Assembly (NCBI GenBank): GCA_029207755.1
Contig: JARCOQ010000016.1
Span: forward strand, 12,607,307 to 12,671,306
Reading direction: 5' to 3'
Length of the DNA stretch: 64,000 nt
Origin: Chamaea fasciata
Lineage: Eukaryota; Chordata; Aves; Passeriformes; Sylviidae
The position numbers and the translations under genes were made by a program. Positions 1 to 13,096 of the stretch are shown piece after piece. The notes beneath the pieces were generated by a model. The model did no database searches. It was not told the origin of the DNA and was given only the letters and a program-made list of their open reading frames with translations. Numbering within the stretch: the stretch's first letter is position 1; the number at the start of each line of letters is the position of its first letter.

Positions 1-3000
1 GTTTTAGAAAGCTTTTCTTCTGAATGTTTGGCCTCTGGCTTTACAGTCGCAGACAAAACATCAAATAATGACATTCTTCTTTCCATGCACACGCAACACA
101 CAACAGAACGGATTAGCTTTCAATATGAGTGAATCAATTTGCTTGAAGTTCCAACTTCTTATTTTCAAAATAAAAACAAGTTGCTGAAAAGTAACAGAAC
201 TTTTTGGCACTAATAACAGGTATTGGGCATTGACCCAATTAAACCTCCATTTCAGCAGAATTCAAGAAACAGCCAAAGAATAGTCTGATTGAGCAATACT
301 AAAACTGGACCTGTTATTCTATGTGGTGGTGAGAATGACATTAAAATGGTTTTAAAAGACACAGATAGCTAAACCAGATTAAAAAGCGCAACTTTACAAC
401 CAAAGCAGAGACAAAGAGAAACCACAGAAACACACAACTTGAAGAGTGCCCTGACTCTGTGGCTCTGTGGAGGCACTGGGGGAAGGAAATCCCTGAATGG
501 CAGAAGGTGAAGAAAACTCTTCAGTCAGCCACCAACATCCCTGTCCTGCAGAGGGATGCAGGATCCTTCAGCCTCTGGACAGAATAACTTCAAACTTCTC
601 CTGATTTCCAAACTTCTGGAGGGCTTTAAACATGGATGCGGAACAGCCCTGCTAGAAGGGAACAGCCAAATACAAGCTTTATGCACAAAGTGAATCTGAC
701 TTTTGGAGCTGCTGGTGGTTGAAACAAAGATAAAAGAATGCTGAGAGTATGGAAGAAATTTCGCATGTTTGAAATAAAACTGCCTGATGTGACAGCTTTG
801 ATCATTTTTCAGAAGCTGGAAAAACAAAACTACCCGTGAACCTCCACAGAGATAGGGGTGTGCCAAGACCTGGCACGGAGAAGTTTTCTTGGGGAACACA
901 AGTAGGCAGGAGGGAAGTACAAGAGGGCATGAAGGACAAAGAAAAGAGTACAAGAGAAAAAAAAAAATAGACTACCAAAATAAAGCATTATATTATTTGG
1001 GAGGAAAGCAGGTTTTTTTAATCCAAAAAAACTTATCTGAAAGTTCTTGATCAACTAAGTTTACCAGCAGAAGCAATGCAAACTGAGACAGAGTTCTGTC
1101 CTGAGTGTAAAACTGTATTCAGGTGAAAGACTGTCTATTAAACATTAATATAAAACCCTGAGTAATTAAATCCTTTTCATTGTTAACAACAACAGATAAC
1201 CAACTTCAGACAACATTTAACCTTTTCACTTAATTTTGGTAATATAAGAAGCTGAAATGAACTGCAACAGGCTTCTTTTATATGTCTCTGTGATACGACC
1301 TCTCATACACATATATATGCACTTCCATGTGTACATGCCTATGTTTATAGGAAATTTGTGCTTTAATCAGTATTTATCATTCTATAGTAACTGAAAAACT
1401 ACCCTGACAGTAGATACACAAGAGAAATCAAACCGAACAGTGCAGAGCCTAGATGAGATACCTGCTCTCTTTTCAGCAATTCCTATTTGTTAGCTGATTT
1501 AACAATGATTGAACCTTTTGGGAACAGCTGCCTTGGTAAAGACACAACATCCCCAGCTTTTCACCAACGTGCAAGGGGAACAGTGCTCATCCCTCCAGAG
1601 CTCTCCCCAGCAATATGTCAGAAATTATATTCCTGATGTTCACAAATTTATATAAAACTCAGTGGGAAAAGGAAACAGAAACACTTAGAAGAGCTACTCA
1701 GATAAAAGGGGAGCCTTTTTCTAGTTGATAAATGCATTCAGTAGCACATTTCTTTATGTAATCTTTCTTCAGACAGTAGTAGGAAGCCTCTGCAGAATTT
1801 ATTTTTTTTTAAATAGATGAAACATGAATCATTTTATCTTTAAATTACATAACAAGAATGCAAATTAATCAGTATCCTTAGACAACTGCAAAGTTGATAA
1901 AGTGGCTCTTAAAGTCAGAAGATACCAGAACTGTTGAGCAGTTCTTTGTTACATCGCCTGTAACCCTTAATATTTCTCCAAACCAACATGAGAAAAGCTG
2001 GAGACATAAATATCCATTAGAGGGAGAGCCTGGTAGGAATTTGAGAGCTCTGGTTCTGCTGTGATCAATAGGTTACCTGTTCAATAGAGGCCATACATTA
2101 CTTCTACTCCAAGACAAATACACTGGAAGTTATGTTTTGTTTCTGTCATCGAGCAGCTCCTTCTCATCCCAGCTTGTGCTGGGCTTTCCTTCCACAGAGT
2201 AATGAGCCCAGGACTTCCTCAAGACTGAGGGGGGCCTTCATTTTTCAGAAAAAAAAAGATTGTCCCTCATCTGACATAAAACACCACTTAAGGATGAAGC
2301 AGTGGCATGAAAGATGCAATAGAAGCAAAAAGGAAAATAAAATTAATTCCAGTGCAGTTCCTGTTTCTTTAGGGAGTAAACTATTTAACTCTATTTCCTG
2401 ACAGAGCAGGAAACTCTGTGCAGGTAGACAGCAAAGAGAGAAAAAGAAGTGCAGGTGGCTGAGAGAGGCCCAGAAGCTGGATGTCAATGGCAGTGTAGAC
2501 AAAAGGTCAGCTTTAAGCTGGAGGAAATCAAGAGACTCTCTAGAAGCAACCCCCTCCTCCCTTTCCCACTTCTCTCCTTCTTCCCAGAAGGAAAATGTGT
2601 CTGAGCCCTGCATAACAGCATCAGAGAATTTGGGTGGGGGTTTTTGTGTGAGTGCAGAATCTGGTTTTAGCTGATGGGATCTTTGGCGAGGGTTGAAATG
2701 CTGACATGAGAATAAAAGGGATCCATAACATCATATTCTAAAATAACTGACGCTGGAAAGCAAAAAGGGAGAGGGGAGAAGGAAGAAAAGTCAAAAAGAA
2801 AAGGGAAGAAAACAGAGGAAACAAACCCAGAGGGCTGAGCAGGGGAAGGAAGAAAAACTAAAAAGGTGTAACACACCACAAAAAGCAGGAGAGGTAACAG
2901 ATTGACAGAGGAGTGTGCCCACAACAAATGACACCAATTCCTTGGAATCAGTGCACAGCTTCAAGTTTGACACAATTGTCTCTCAGAAGAAAGGATGAAC

Positions 3001-4435
3001 ACCTACGTTTATTACAGCTCTTCCAAGTAAAAGATCAGATGGGTTAGAGAGGGAAAGCCTGTGTACACTAAAGGTGGAAGAAAAGCAATGGCTGGAAAAA
3101 AGAAATATTTGAATTATCGAAAACCAGCTCATTATTTTCTCTTGAATACATGATCTTAGTAATGGTTACCTGACATTAATGACCATCCATGCAGGCAAAG
3201 AGGTGCCTGGCAATCCACTCAAACATTCCAGCTTCCTTCAGCCTCTTCCAATGCCTTACCCATGCAGGAAATTTTCTCTCTACATTTTCTAGAGTGGGAG
3301 CCACTGGGAGGGTTCAAATAATTTCTGTGGGTCAGGAACAACGTGGTTCCAACATTCAGTGCTGACCCTCTCCTGCTCAGCAGTGCAAGAACATCCCTGG
3401 TGGAACCACCAGGACCTGCAAGTCCTTTATTACGGACAGCTACAACCACCAGCAAGGGTGGTCTATTCCAGACCTTTTCTATTTAAAAGAAAAGCATCCT
3501 TATGCTTTTCTTTTCAATATTCCATTTAATTATAAAGCATGTATCTAAAAATAAAGCATCCTTAGTGCCTGTCTGTGTCATCCTGAAAAGCACAGGTTAT
3601 CTTTACCCTCATCCCAACCCCTGCACCCTACCAGCTCAGCGCCACACCAACTCCCAGTGCTGGAGATGGGATGGTCAAATGCTCAAACCACAAATCAGCT
3701 CTAAATTCCTAAAAGAAGAAGAAAAACCAACAAAGAGCTGATGGAATATTCCATCATTATCACCACTTCCCATCAGCATTTTGATTTATGACCAGCATCT
3801 GTGGCACGGTACAGACAGTCTCTTGGAACACCTGCAACCTAAAAGGAGAAATTTAATATGCAGCTTTATTAAGAAAATAAGAGCAACTGTGAGCCACTGG
3901 GGAGCAGCATCCCCAAGCTGACACCCACCTCTTGCCAGAAGAGATGCAGTGTCCACCCATTCCTCAGATTATTCCTGCCCACACAACATCCTAACTCGCC
4001 CCCAGGGGGATGCAAATTACTATTGGATCAATCCTGGGATGTCACAGTACTTCCAGGATTTGCTGATATCCCACCCTAGTGCTTCTTTTTAAATATTGTA
4101 AGTGTAGAATGTTATGGTCATGAAAAAACAACTGCAAAATTACAGAGAATTTGGGGAAACCCTGTAAAATAAAGGGGTTTTAGTAAACATGCAACAGGCT
4201 GTACAATTCTGTACTGCAATGTACTTTGAAAACAAAAATTGTAATCACACAAGAACACATTGCCTGAGTAAAAGAAAAACTTATCCTTCAGCCTCAAAAA
4301 TGCATTTGCTAACAAGGGTTTTACTGCACAAAATATGTGTCTCCAAGACAAGATGGAATCCTGCAAAGGCAAACTGATGGAGAGGAGCTCACCAGGTGAA
4401 ACCCATGAAAACTCTCCCTCCTCACCTCTGTCTTG
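1..4435. other. Unique intron-like DNA, no gene seen
   Basis: This is AT-rich single-copy sequence. I see no exon with paired splice sites, no recognisable protein and no clear transposon. The short ORFs on both strands are low-complexity or unrelated to known families. A purine-rich tract at 2.75-2.86 kb is listed separately. If the leftward gene at 41.7 kb is real, this is intronic or further downstream sequence of that gene. Confidence 0.55.
2755..2822. repeat. Polypurine tract
   Basis: About 68 bases are almost entirely A and G, with mixed runs of AAAAGGG, GAGAGGGGAGAAGG and AAAAGAAAAGGG and only a few pyrimidines. Purine-rich sequence continues more loosely to about 2860. Such strand-asymmetric tracts are common in vertebrate introns and can form triplex (H-DNA) if a mirror repeat is present. 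The mirror symmetry here is only partial. The apparent minus-strand ORF across it (Phe/Ser/Leu-rich) is a composition artefact. Confidence 0.7.
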
Positions 4436-4490
4436 GTCCATGTGTTCTCAGATTTCAGGAAGGATGGCTGTGATAAAGCACAGGTGTAAT
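4436..4490 (+). repeat. Dispersed repeat, copy A
   Basis: This segment is nearly identical to one at 8275-8337, in the same orientation 3.84 kb away. Both begin GGTCCATGTGTTCTCAG and both end with GGAAGGATGGCTGTGATAAAGCACA followed by a similar GTGTAAT/ATGTAAT. Copy A lacks about 8 bases in the middle that copy B has. It is not a CR1 end I recognise. It could be part of an uncatalogued interspersed repeat or a small local duplication. Confidence 0.75.
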
Positions 4491-7400
4491 AAATAGAATC
4501 ACAGATATCTACGTTTAAACCCGGGCATCCAAATACTGTGCTTACCCAAGAGCCAGGGCTGTTCCCAAAGTGTTTTTCCCCCAATGGGTGTCAATCACAA
4601 TTATCCAGGAATAAATTACACAGCTAAAACATCTTTCACAAGTCCTGTTGTCCACAAGAACCGTGCTGAAAATGTTATTTTTCTGTCACTTCGATTTTAT
4701 GTTTAAATATTAATTTAGTGCTGCTAAACAGTAGATTCTGAGGCACAGCTCATTGCAAGTGATTTGGAATTTCATCCTGCCTGACCCAGGGCTACACAGA
4801 CAGGTTGGGCTGCACTTCATCTCTCTGGCAATTTAAACTTTGCCCCCCCTGCTGCCACGTGAGCTTTGCTGATTATTTCAGTATTTGTGGTTAAAGGGTC
4901 AGTCCCTTTTGTGCAGAGGAGGGGTGTGAGACTGAGAGCTGTTGATTATGGCCATTCAAAAGAGGTGCAAGCAGACTCAAGGATGTATTTATTACTTTTG
5001 TTGGAAGCATCCTAAAAATACAAGCCAAGCCTTCCAGTTCCTGCCCTCAAAAAACCTGGTACTGAAATGCACAGGATGATGCCCCCTAGCAAACAGTGAA
5101 TGCAGTAAAAATCCTCTCAGTGACTGGATGTGCTTTCAATGTTATTTTACTTATATTTATTCTTGCTTTCTCTTTCTACTGTCTTCTTTTATAGCCTTCC
5201 TTCTGTTATTTCTGACTGGAGCTCTGCAATTCTCTTTCACACCCTGAACCAATGCTTTGTTGATGGCTCATTGTTTACTGCATTTCTGACTTGCATGTCT
5301 TCTTACTGCAAAATCAATACAGCACTTGGATTTAACATAAAAAGTGAGTGCTAACAGTGCTTTATTCTGTAGCTAGTAACAATCCCATGTTATTACCTTT
5401 TATGCCCAATAAAAAATGAGAAACTGCCAACTATGGTACCCATGGCAAAATCACAGCCTGAAGCTCAGGAATAAACCTTAAAAGCCCAAATTGCACGTTG
5501 GGCACCCCATGGCTGACTTAACTACCCATGGTACTGGGTTTTATCTACATGCAATGATAATTAATGTTACAAACCAGGTGTCAGTGCAGAGATCATCATT
5601 TAACCTTTTACCAGGATGTCTACAGAAGAGCACAGCAGAAAAATCAGCTCAAACCCCAGAATATTCTCAAGAAGGATCCCAGGGATATTACAGCATGCAA
5701 AAATTTAAAGAGCAAAGGACTGGGGGAACAGCCCAGTGCCCACTGTACATGAGGAATATTAATCATGTTATAAAACTAATTGTTCATCCCCCAGTGAAGA
5801 TGCTGTTTGGTTATCATCTTCCATCACTGATGTGAATGCAAGCCTATTTTCACATCCCTGTTTTGGGGGTTTATTCAAGCAAATGCATCTTTAAGAGAGT
5901 TTGTTTATATTTGTCACGTGTGTCTCAAACTGCTGCTTCAATACTCAGAATGAGTTCAGTCTCAGTGCCATAGTCTCATTTTGCTTGGAAACACATCAAT
6001 TAAATAAATAACAAGCCCTATTTTCTTTACTCAGCACTGGATAACATATTTGTTATTCCTACTGTAAATTTTCCACACAATAATATAGATCTCTTAGATA
6101 TTGAAGCAAAATACTAGTCCTGCCAACTATAAAGGTTGAAATACCATCTTTTCTCTATAAAATGTGGCAGAAATAGTCTAGAAGTAGTTAACTCAATGCA
6201 GATCAAGTCCTTAGATGCAAGATGATGTTAATAATTACAGGAAAAATTAGATATAGTTGCATTTAAACAAGTGCCACATGAAACATGCTTGACCATCTGG
6301 TAAAACTGTCTTAGGGTAGGATGCTGGCAGATATTGCATAATCATCTGCATATGACAGATAATTTTAGCCAAATCTAAATTAAAAAAATGTTCTCATACT
6401 TCTTAAGAAAAAAAAAATCAACTGCTTTTCAAATTTAATAAATATCTGAAGTTATTTAATATTAATACTGTCTGAATTCCATATATGAACTACCATGGTA
6501 TAGACACAAAAAAAAAAAAAAAAGTGCCTTTTTGTAAACTGTTTTCTGTGTGTTTTGAACCCCAGGTTGGTTTTCCTAGAATTTCTCCTGTATTTTGTTC
6601 CTTCAAACATTTTCAAAGCAGCGGCTTGGAAAAAGCTAGCACAAAAAACATTCTTGTGCTACTCAACCACTCTGCAGTACAAGGACTACTTGCTCACATA
6701 GCTTGATCTGGGATGTGAGAGATTTGGAATTCTTCTGGAAAGGTTTTCTGAAATAGAAAAATTTCCACAATTGGTAAAGGTTGCCCTTGCAGAGCAGGTG
6801 GTGAAGTTTCCCAATTTATACAGAAATCTATGCAGTCATATCTCATTTAACTGAGTTGATTTACAATTCATTATTTAAACAGTGCACGAAAAAAAAAGCA
6901 TTACAACAAAATGTTATCAGTACTGAAGGTCATTTTCTAAATAATACAACGAAACATGTTTCCCAAAGCCGACCACTACCAAAAAAAATCACCAACCAAC
7001 CAAACAAAAAAAAACCCCTCAAAATTACTTGAAGGTCTAACAAAACAAATATTGTTGTTGGAGACAATTGAAGCTTATAGTACTTATTCTAAATACAATA
7101 TGGAATTAAAATTGACTGAAGGGATTTGATTTTCCTTAAATACATTGGAACAGCTGAGAAGGAATAGAAAACCTGCTAAAAGTTGCCTTAAAAAAAATAA
7201 AAAAAAGAAAAGAAAGAGAACAGCCTTTTAGGATTGGATTATGTGGCAGTGTGGAAGGGCAGCATTTATTGTCTGTGCAGTCAGCCACACTGGGATGCCA
7301 CGGCACCTCCAATAATGCAACTGTCCTGGGAATTAATGTTTGAATCAGTGACTGAGGTGGGAGGAACATCCTAAAGGCTTCACACCCTGCTCACAGTAGG

Positions 7401-8274
7401 GTCTAAACCTTCATCCTGCAGCAAGTTGCTCCCATTTTGTTCTGGGAGGTTCTGTTGATGTCCAGGGGAGCCCCTGGGCTCCCAGCCCTGGGGTACAGCT
7501 CTGACTCCTGGGTTTGCTGTACACCTGTAACCCTGCTGTGCTATTGTACACTTCCTGCAGCAGAAGCAGCTCCCCTTTTGGCAGCTACTCATCCTAAGCA
7601 GTGGTTGCAGACTTTTTAAACAAATGCTATGTGGACAGAAGCAAATCCATGACCCAATGTATTGTAATGCGTGACCTAACACAGCTCAGTTTTCAGTTGT
7701 TCCACATCTAAAATATTATTGAATCACTATAGAGCTCAAAGCAACTGGCACTTACCCCGCCAGACATAAGCACATTGAGGAGGTAAACTAAGCCTCCAAT
7801 CCAGTGTCCATGCTAAGTTTCTTTTCACATCCTCTCTTCTATAACTTCACCACACAATTCCTTTGCCAGCCTGGTGCTCTGAGATTACTTTCAAACAAAA
7901 CACAAGGTCAGGAGCAGCGAGAGCCCTTTAAGGATATTGACTTCTCTGCAGGCTCAAGACAGACCACACCTTGTTTCCTTTGAAGGAAAACAGTTCTATT
8001 TATCAGCCTGTGTTTATGAAGGGAATATTATCAGACAACCTAATCTGAGAGAGCCAAAATGAACCCAGCCCCTTTCACAGCCCTGCTGCATTCCAAAGGC
8101 ATCAGCAAGCACTCCTGGCCCAAGAACATCTGAAATGACTGCTGGGAGGTGCCTTAGACTGGATACAGTCCTGGGAAAGTGTTTCAAAGGAAACGGTGTT
8201 GGAATTTGTCTTCTGTAAGTCTCCAAAATGGCCTGAACATTCAGTTCCACAAAGAAATGCCACAACAACCAAGA
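4491..8274. other. Unique AT-rich DNA, no gene seen
   Basis: No gene, RNA or clear transposon is recognised. The stretch holds short A-rich simple sequence (a 15-base A run near 6.51 kb and A/C-rich sequence near 7.0 kb). The segment near 7.38-7.68 kb is somewhat GC-richer and open in more than one frame, but shows no protein similarity I can name. Confidence 0.55.
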
Positions 8275-8337
8275 GGTCCATGTGTTCTCAGCTTTTCAGC
8301 ATCCAGGAAGGATGGCTGTGATAAAGCACAGATGTAA
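8275..8337 (+). repeat. Dispersed repeat, copy B
   Basis: This is the partner of the segment at 4436-4490. It contains an additional CTTTTCAGCATCC-like stretch between the shared GGTCCATGTGTTCTCAG start and the shared GGAAGGATGGCTGTGATAAAGCACA end. Similarity falls off on both sides, so the shared unit appears to be only about 55-63 bases. That is short for an LTR pair, so I do not call the 3.8 kb between the copies a provirus. Confidence 0.75.
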
Positions 8338-9346
8338 TTCACCGGTATCCATTAGGAATCAGATCTCTCGTGAGTTTATTCCCAGCTTTCTCAGATGGAT
8401 TTTTGATTGTTATTGTCTGCCTAAAAGGTAAAAGGAAAGTGAGGAATTTGATGAAGAATCTCCCCAGGGAATGCATTGCAAACACCATCATAAAGCCTTC
8501 AGACAAAATGGTAATTTTGTTGCAGAGTGAAATATACAATAGGATGAAACATAAATAACGGAGGAAACAAATAAGGGGAGGACAGATTGAAGGAGGGAGA
8601 GGAAGCAGAGAGAATATTAGAATTGATGGAACTGGAATGTACCAAATGCCAGTAGTGTCCCAGTGTTCCACAGGCTGTGCAGGGAGAGCAGAGGGCTGAA
8701 AACATGACTCAGACAAAACTGCTGCAGTACCATGTAGTGTTTTGATAAAAATATATAATGCGGCTTAAAAGAAATTTTAAAAAGTTTGTGGAAAAATGAG
8801 ATAAACTTTCAGAAGAGTCGAGGGTCATGTCCCCAGAAGACTGTAATGTAACGTCAGCAGCAGAGCTGGCTATTAGTGAAAACAAGTCAGTAAAGAAATT
8901 CCAAGTTCAGCATCATGAAAGTGTGTAATGAAACTCAGTCAGTGGAAAGGCAAATAACTCCAAGCAACAGCTTTGGTACTGCAAGTTCCCCTTGGATAAT
9001 TTTACTGCAAAGAACAACCTAATTCCTCCTCATAATGACTACCCATTAGACCAACAGCTATTGCTGCTGTCACCTACGAAAACTCTGCTGTGACAGACAG
9101 AATTCCAAAAGTATTCCTGACAAACAATGCAATCACTTCTTTCTTACCATCACAGAGTTAGAGGTATTCACCCCTTTGTGAACCACAAAAACTAAAGCAA
9201 CTTTCTGCCCCATTCAGTCAATCCCCGTCCTCCCCATGCTATTATCCAAGGAGAACACAATCCAACTAAATAACAGCAGGAAATCCTAGGCTGTGGGATG
9301 CAACAGCAGTATTTCAGTCACCTCACCACAGCCAGGCTGGGTGCAG

Positions 9347-9415
9347 CCTGTGCATGTTCATTAATGTCATTAATGATGATCCTCATTAATGATCACTGCT
9401 GCAGCATTGCACAGG
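9347..9415. promoter_or_regulatory. Inverted repeat with three TCATTAATG sites
   Basis: An 8-bp perfect inverted repeat (CCTGTGCA at 9347-9354 and TGCACAGG at 9408-9415) encloses three closely spaced copies of TCATTAATG at 9358, 9367 and 9383. The last two are complete 10-bp palindromes, TCATTAATGA. TAAT/ATTA cores facing each other are the known binding pattern of homeodomain dimers. That this is an enhancer is inference. The arms could also fold as a hairpin with a long loop. Confidence 0.35.
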
Positions 9416-10795
9416 TTCATCCTTGGGTACCACATCCTGCTCATGGTTCATGTCTGTGTCCAGCAGTGCTTCAAAACTTCAGGCGCCCCATCCATGGGAT
9501 CTTCATTCCTGCTTGTCCAGGAAGGAAACAACGAAGCAAGTAAGATTCATTTCCTCCTCCTCTGGTCCAAAACTCTCCCAGCAAAGTGCATTTTTCAGGT
9601 ACAAACAATAAGGCAGCTTCACCAGAGAAAGCTCAAATCTGCTGCTGGTTTTGATTTGGGGGTTAGGGCTGGTGTTGTTTATTTGCTTTTTGTGTATGTT
9701 TGGAATTACACTATTATTTACCACAAAAAAAAAGAGATAAAAAGAAGGATGCACAGTGAGATACTTATTAAGCCAAAAGCTGTATTTTCCCCTTTCCTCC
9801 ACCACACCTTCAGCCAACATAAACACAGCAACTGAGGTATCTCAAACCTTAACAACAAAAAAACACAGTTTTAATAGTTTGAGGCAGAGGTTACAGATCC
9901 AGATGAAAGCTCCACTTTGTGCTAATTGACCATGGTTCCTTCCTTCCTATCAATGAAACTGCATCATCTCACAACCTGCAGCTCAGTTTAGGTGCAACAT
10001 TGTTCTGAACAGAGACACAGAAAATCATGTCCTAACTGGCAATTTAGATAATAAGAATCAATAAAAAGAAAAATGATGCTGTCATGAATGCATCAGTTAT
10101 CACTGAGTGAATCTGAAAAGGTCCTGCCCAAGACCAATGGGAAAAAATAATAAAAACCAGAAGTCTCAGCACGTTCTGACCCTGTGTTATCTTCCTCCTC
10201 TGGGCATTTTGCAAGCACTGCTCAAATTTGTGACAGTGGCTGTAGTTTATTACACCAGCTTAGCAGTGGGTTTCACATGTAGATTGCTGGAAACGTTTGT
10301 TTTTTTTTTAATTTGTCACAATGAAACAATGCATAGGCTTGTTCTAACAGTGATTCATAGTGATTTTTAATTTCTACTCTGCTAATGTCACAAACTCGAG
10401 ATTCTCAGCTCTTTCAAGGTTTCTTCTGCAGTGCTGGACTTTAAAGCAGTTATTCTGATTTAGCAAAGTAGGTCACTGTCACCTCAGTGCCTTCCTTTGA
10501 TTCCACCATCTTGTCTTTTATTTAATGACTTTTATAGTTGAAGGACTCACTGTGCTGCCAGGGCAGATTCCCCCACCCCAAACTGTCTGCAGTACAATGC
10601 ACCTGAATTTGTACTTTCCATACTAAAATAAAAAATAATAATAATGATTAAAAAAATCCCTACTTTGTAAGTGAATGTTGTCATTTATGTGATTCATCTT
10701 TATATCAGGTTTGAATGTCAGTTATGTTTGGGGTAAAATTTAATCTGTACATGAAGCATTTTTCCTAATAATAAGATAAGCTCAAGGCCATGTAA

Positions 10796-11488
10796 ATGCT
10801 ATTTACTACAGCAAAGGCAGAAATATCAGCAACAAGATGTTGGAAAAATACTTATTTTGTCCAATGCACTCAAACTACTTTTTCTATTATAGTTCCAGTA
10901 TTCCAAACACATTGGTTCTTCCCAAAACACTGCATTGGTTGGTGCCCCTCTTCTGAAGCAAAGCTGATTTTAACAGACTGTTTGACTGTTGCTCTCAAGT
11001 GTATCTGCAAATCATTTCATGAGGACATCAGCCCTGCTGATTATGATCACCTTTACTGTCTCTGGTATATCAAATACACTGAAACTGATCTCTTCTGCAA
11101 AGCTGGAGCCTCTGTGCTGCCTGAACTCTTGTTACAGAGAGCTGTGGACAGCAGGAAGATTTATTTCCCTTGGCCAGTGATCATGGAGTGCACAGGGACT
11201 GCAACCCAGGGCTGGGTGCCCAGCGTTGTCATTCCACTTGTTTGGGGAACCACAGGGGTAAATCTTCTACAGCCACCTGTGCCCTCAGCGGCTTTCAGGA
11301 CTCAAGACATCTCCAGGTGTCAAACTCACTGCTTGCTCAGAACACAAACACTTTATAACCTCATCCTCTGCTTCTTTTCACCTCTCCCTTTCCCCACGGC
11401 CCCAGCTGCCCAGGTTATTGTTGCTTTCTCTGACTGTGATGTAGTACACCACAAACATTCAACACCACGTTTATGGCCTGAACCTTAA
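10796..11488 (+). other. Long unassigned ORF, 230 codons
   Basis: An ATG-started reading frame of 230 codons is open in sequence of ordinary composition, with no tandem repeat or CR1 to explain it. The predicted product is rich in Cys, Thr, Pro and Trp, has no signal peptide or clear membrane segment, and matches no family I recognise. No splice acceptor or donor clearly brackets it, and codon use does not look biased. It may be chance, part of a non-coding transcript, or a remnant of an old retroelement. I do not claim that it is a gene. Confidence 0.15.
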
Positions 11489-12987
11489 ATACCTTTCTGG
11501 GAAATTTCTATCCACCTGTCTCATTAAAACAAAAGTATTAGCTCAGGTTATGCTAACCCAATGCATTACACTTGACACCCAGACAGGGACTGGAATTGAT
11601 GTCATGTTTGCCAGGGCAGGGGTGCTTTTCTTTGGCACAGCATCATTTCTGCAGGCTGCTGAGACTCCTGCAAATGGACGTGGTGGAACAGGCACACCCT
11701 GGCCTGGCAGTGCCAGAGCCAGACAAATCCTGCTGGATGGGAGCCTGCCTCCTCAGCCTGTCCTTGAGGATAGCAGTGATGATCATGGTGGGAAGCGCAT
11801 TGCTTTTGCATCCAGGTGGTTTTGAAATGGTGACCCAGCAAGCAACACTTCCCATCTCCAAATTCTATTTACTGAGGTGTGCTATACTGCCATGAACGTA
11901 AAAATATTTCAAATTATTCCAAAATTATTCAGACCTGCATCTTCCCTAAGCAAAGTGACGTTTTCACTTTTTTTTTTTTGCACATAGCCATTTAAAAAAA
12001 AAAAAAAAAAGAAAAATCTTAAAACAAAATCAGAAATATGTGAAACTATAGAAGATAAAAAAAAAATTAATCAAGTATCATCTCAGAGGAAACTAATAAC
12101 CAGCTGTGAAACCAATTCACCATTAATATGTCTGAATTGACTATACAGCATAATGTTCAAATCTAGGACACAACTGAAACTGGGACAAGTAATCATTATT
12201 TAACCTAGATCCTGTAAATTCACCTCAAACTATTTAATTTTTTTTTAACAGCCTATACTCAATGACCTGTCACAAGATTCAGATAGAAAATATTTTGAAA
12301 AGCACAGTATTTTCTTGGTGGGAAGTAGTGCCACCAAGGTTGCCAGAGAAGAAAACTGCAGCAATATCTAGAAAGGGCTTGATGAGCACAGAAAGGTTGA
12401 GATAGAAAAATTTAAATAGCACATGAAGGAAGGGTTTGCTATCAATACCTTACTGGAAATAGAAAGTAATATTCAAAATAATCTTGCAATCGACTAAGTA
12501 GCTCATTGAAAAAATTTCTCTGTCTATGGGAGAGCAAAAACCTACCCCACCACAGCTGAAGAAATAGATTATGAGTATGATCACAATGGAAGCCAATTGT
12601 TAGAGAATCACAGACAGAATTCTAGCTCACAGGCACTTAAGGAGAACCTGACCAGGATTTGGGCACGCTCACGATCTCCTATCAGTACCTCAGAAGATGT
12701 GGCAGTGATGTTTAAACTGAAATATGCAGTCACTCGGACATAAGGGACCCCTCTCACGGAAAAATTTGCACCCACTTTGCCAAGAATCCTTCAACAAAAA
12801 CGCTTAACACTGTAGATACTTCTAATCATCACCAAGTGCCTTGGGAAGTTCAGTGTCAGCATCAGTCACCAACCACCAGTGTAAGGATTTTACTGCTTCA
12901 GAACAAGTTCTCTTCCGTTGTTTCCTAGCAAAAATCCCGAAGTTTTACAGTTCCTGAACACTGCAGGAAGCAGCTGGATATTTTGCA

Positions 12988-13009
12988 TTTTTTTTTTTTT
13001 TTTTTTTTT
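12988..13009. repeat. Poly(T) tract, 22 bases
   Basis: A homopolymer of 22 T. I looked for a processed pseudogene or SINE body on the minus-strand side (to the right) and found no polyadenylation signal or recognisable coding sequence. I treat it as a simple repeat. Confidence 0.9.
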
Positions 13010-13075
13010 GTGAGACAGTCAAGCACAGCCAAGCTCTTCAATCTCCCTGGTAGGTACCAGCCCCAGTGAGGCAGG

Positions 13076-13096
13076 GCTGCTGCTGCTGCTGCTGCT
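13076..13096. repeat. (GCT)7 trinucleotide repeat
   Basis: Seven uninterrupted GCT units (CAG on the minus strand) lie in a locally GC-rich segment. On the minus strand they read as Gln, Ser or Ala runs in overlapping short ORFs, none of which looks like a real exon. It is a potentially length-polymorphic microsatellite. Confidence 0.9.

Noticed and set aside
525..1054. Minus-strand ORFs of 142 and 74 codons
   Set aside because: Ser/Leu/Phe-rich translations of purine-rich DNA with no domain, no conservation evidence and no gene context.
4436..8337. Provirus bounded by LTRs formed by the repeat pair
   Set aside because: The repeats are only about 60 bases, lack TG...CA ends and promoter signals, and no retroviral coding sequence lies between them.
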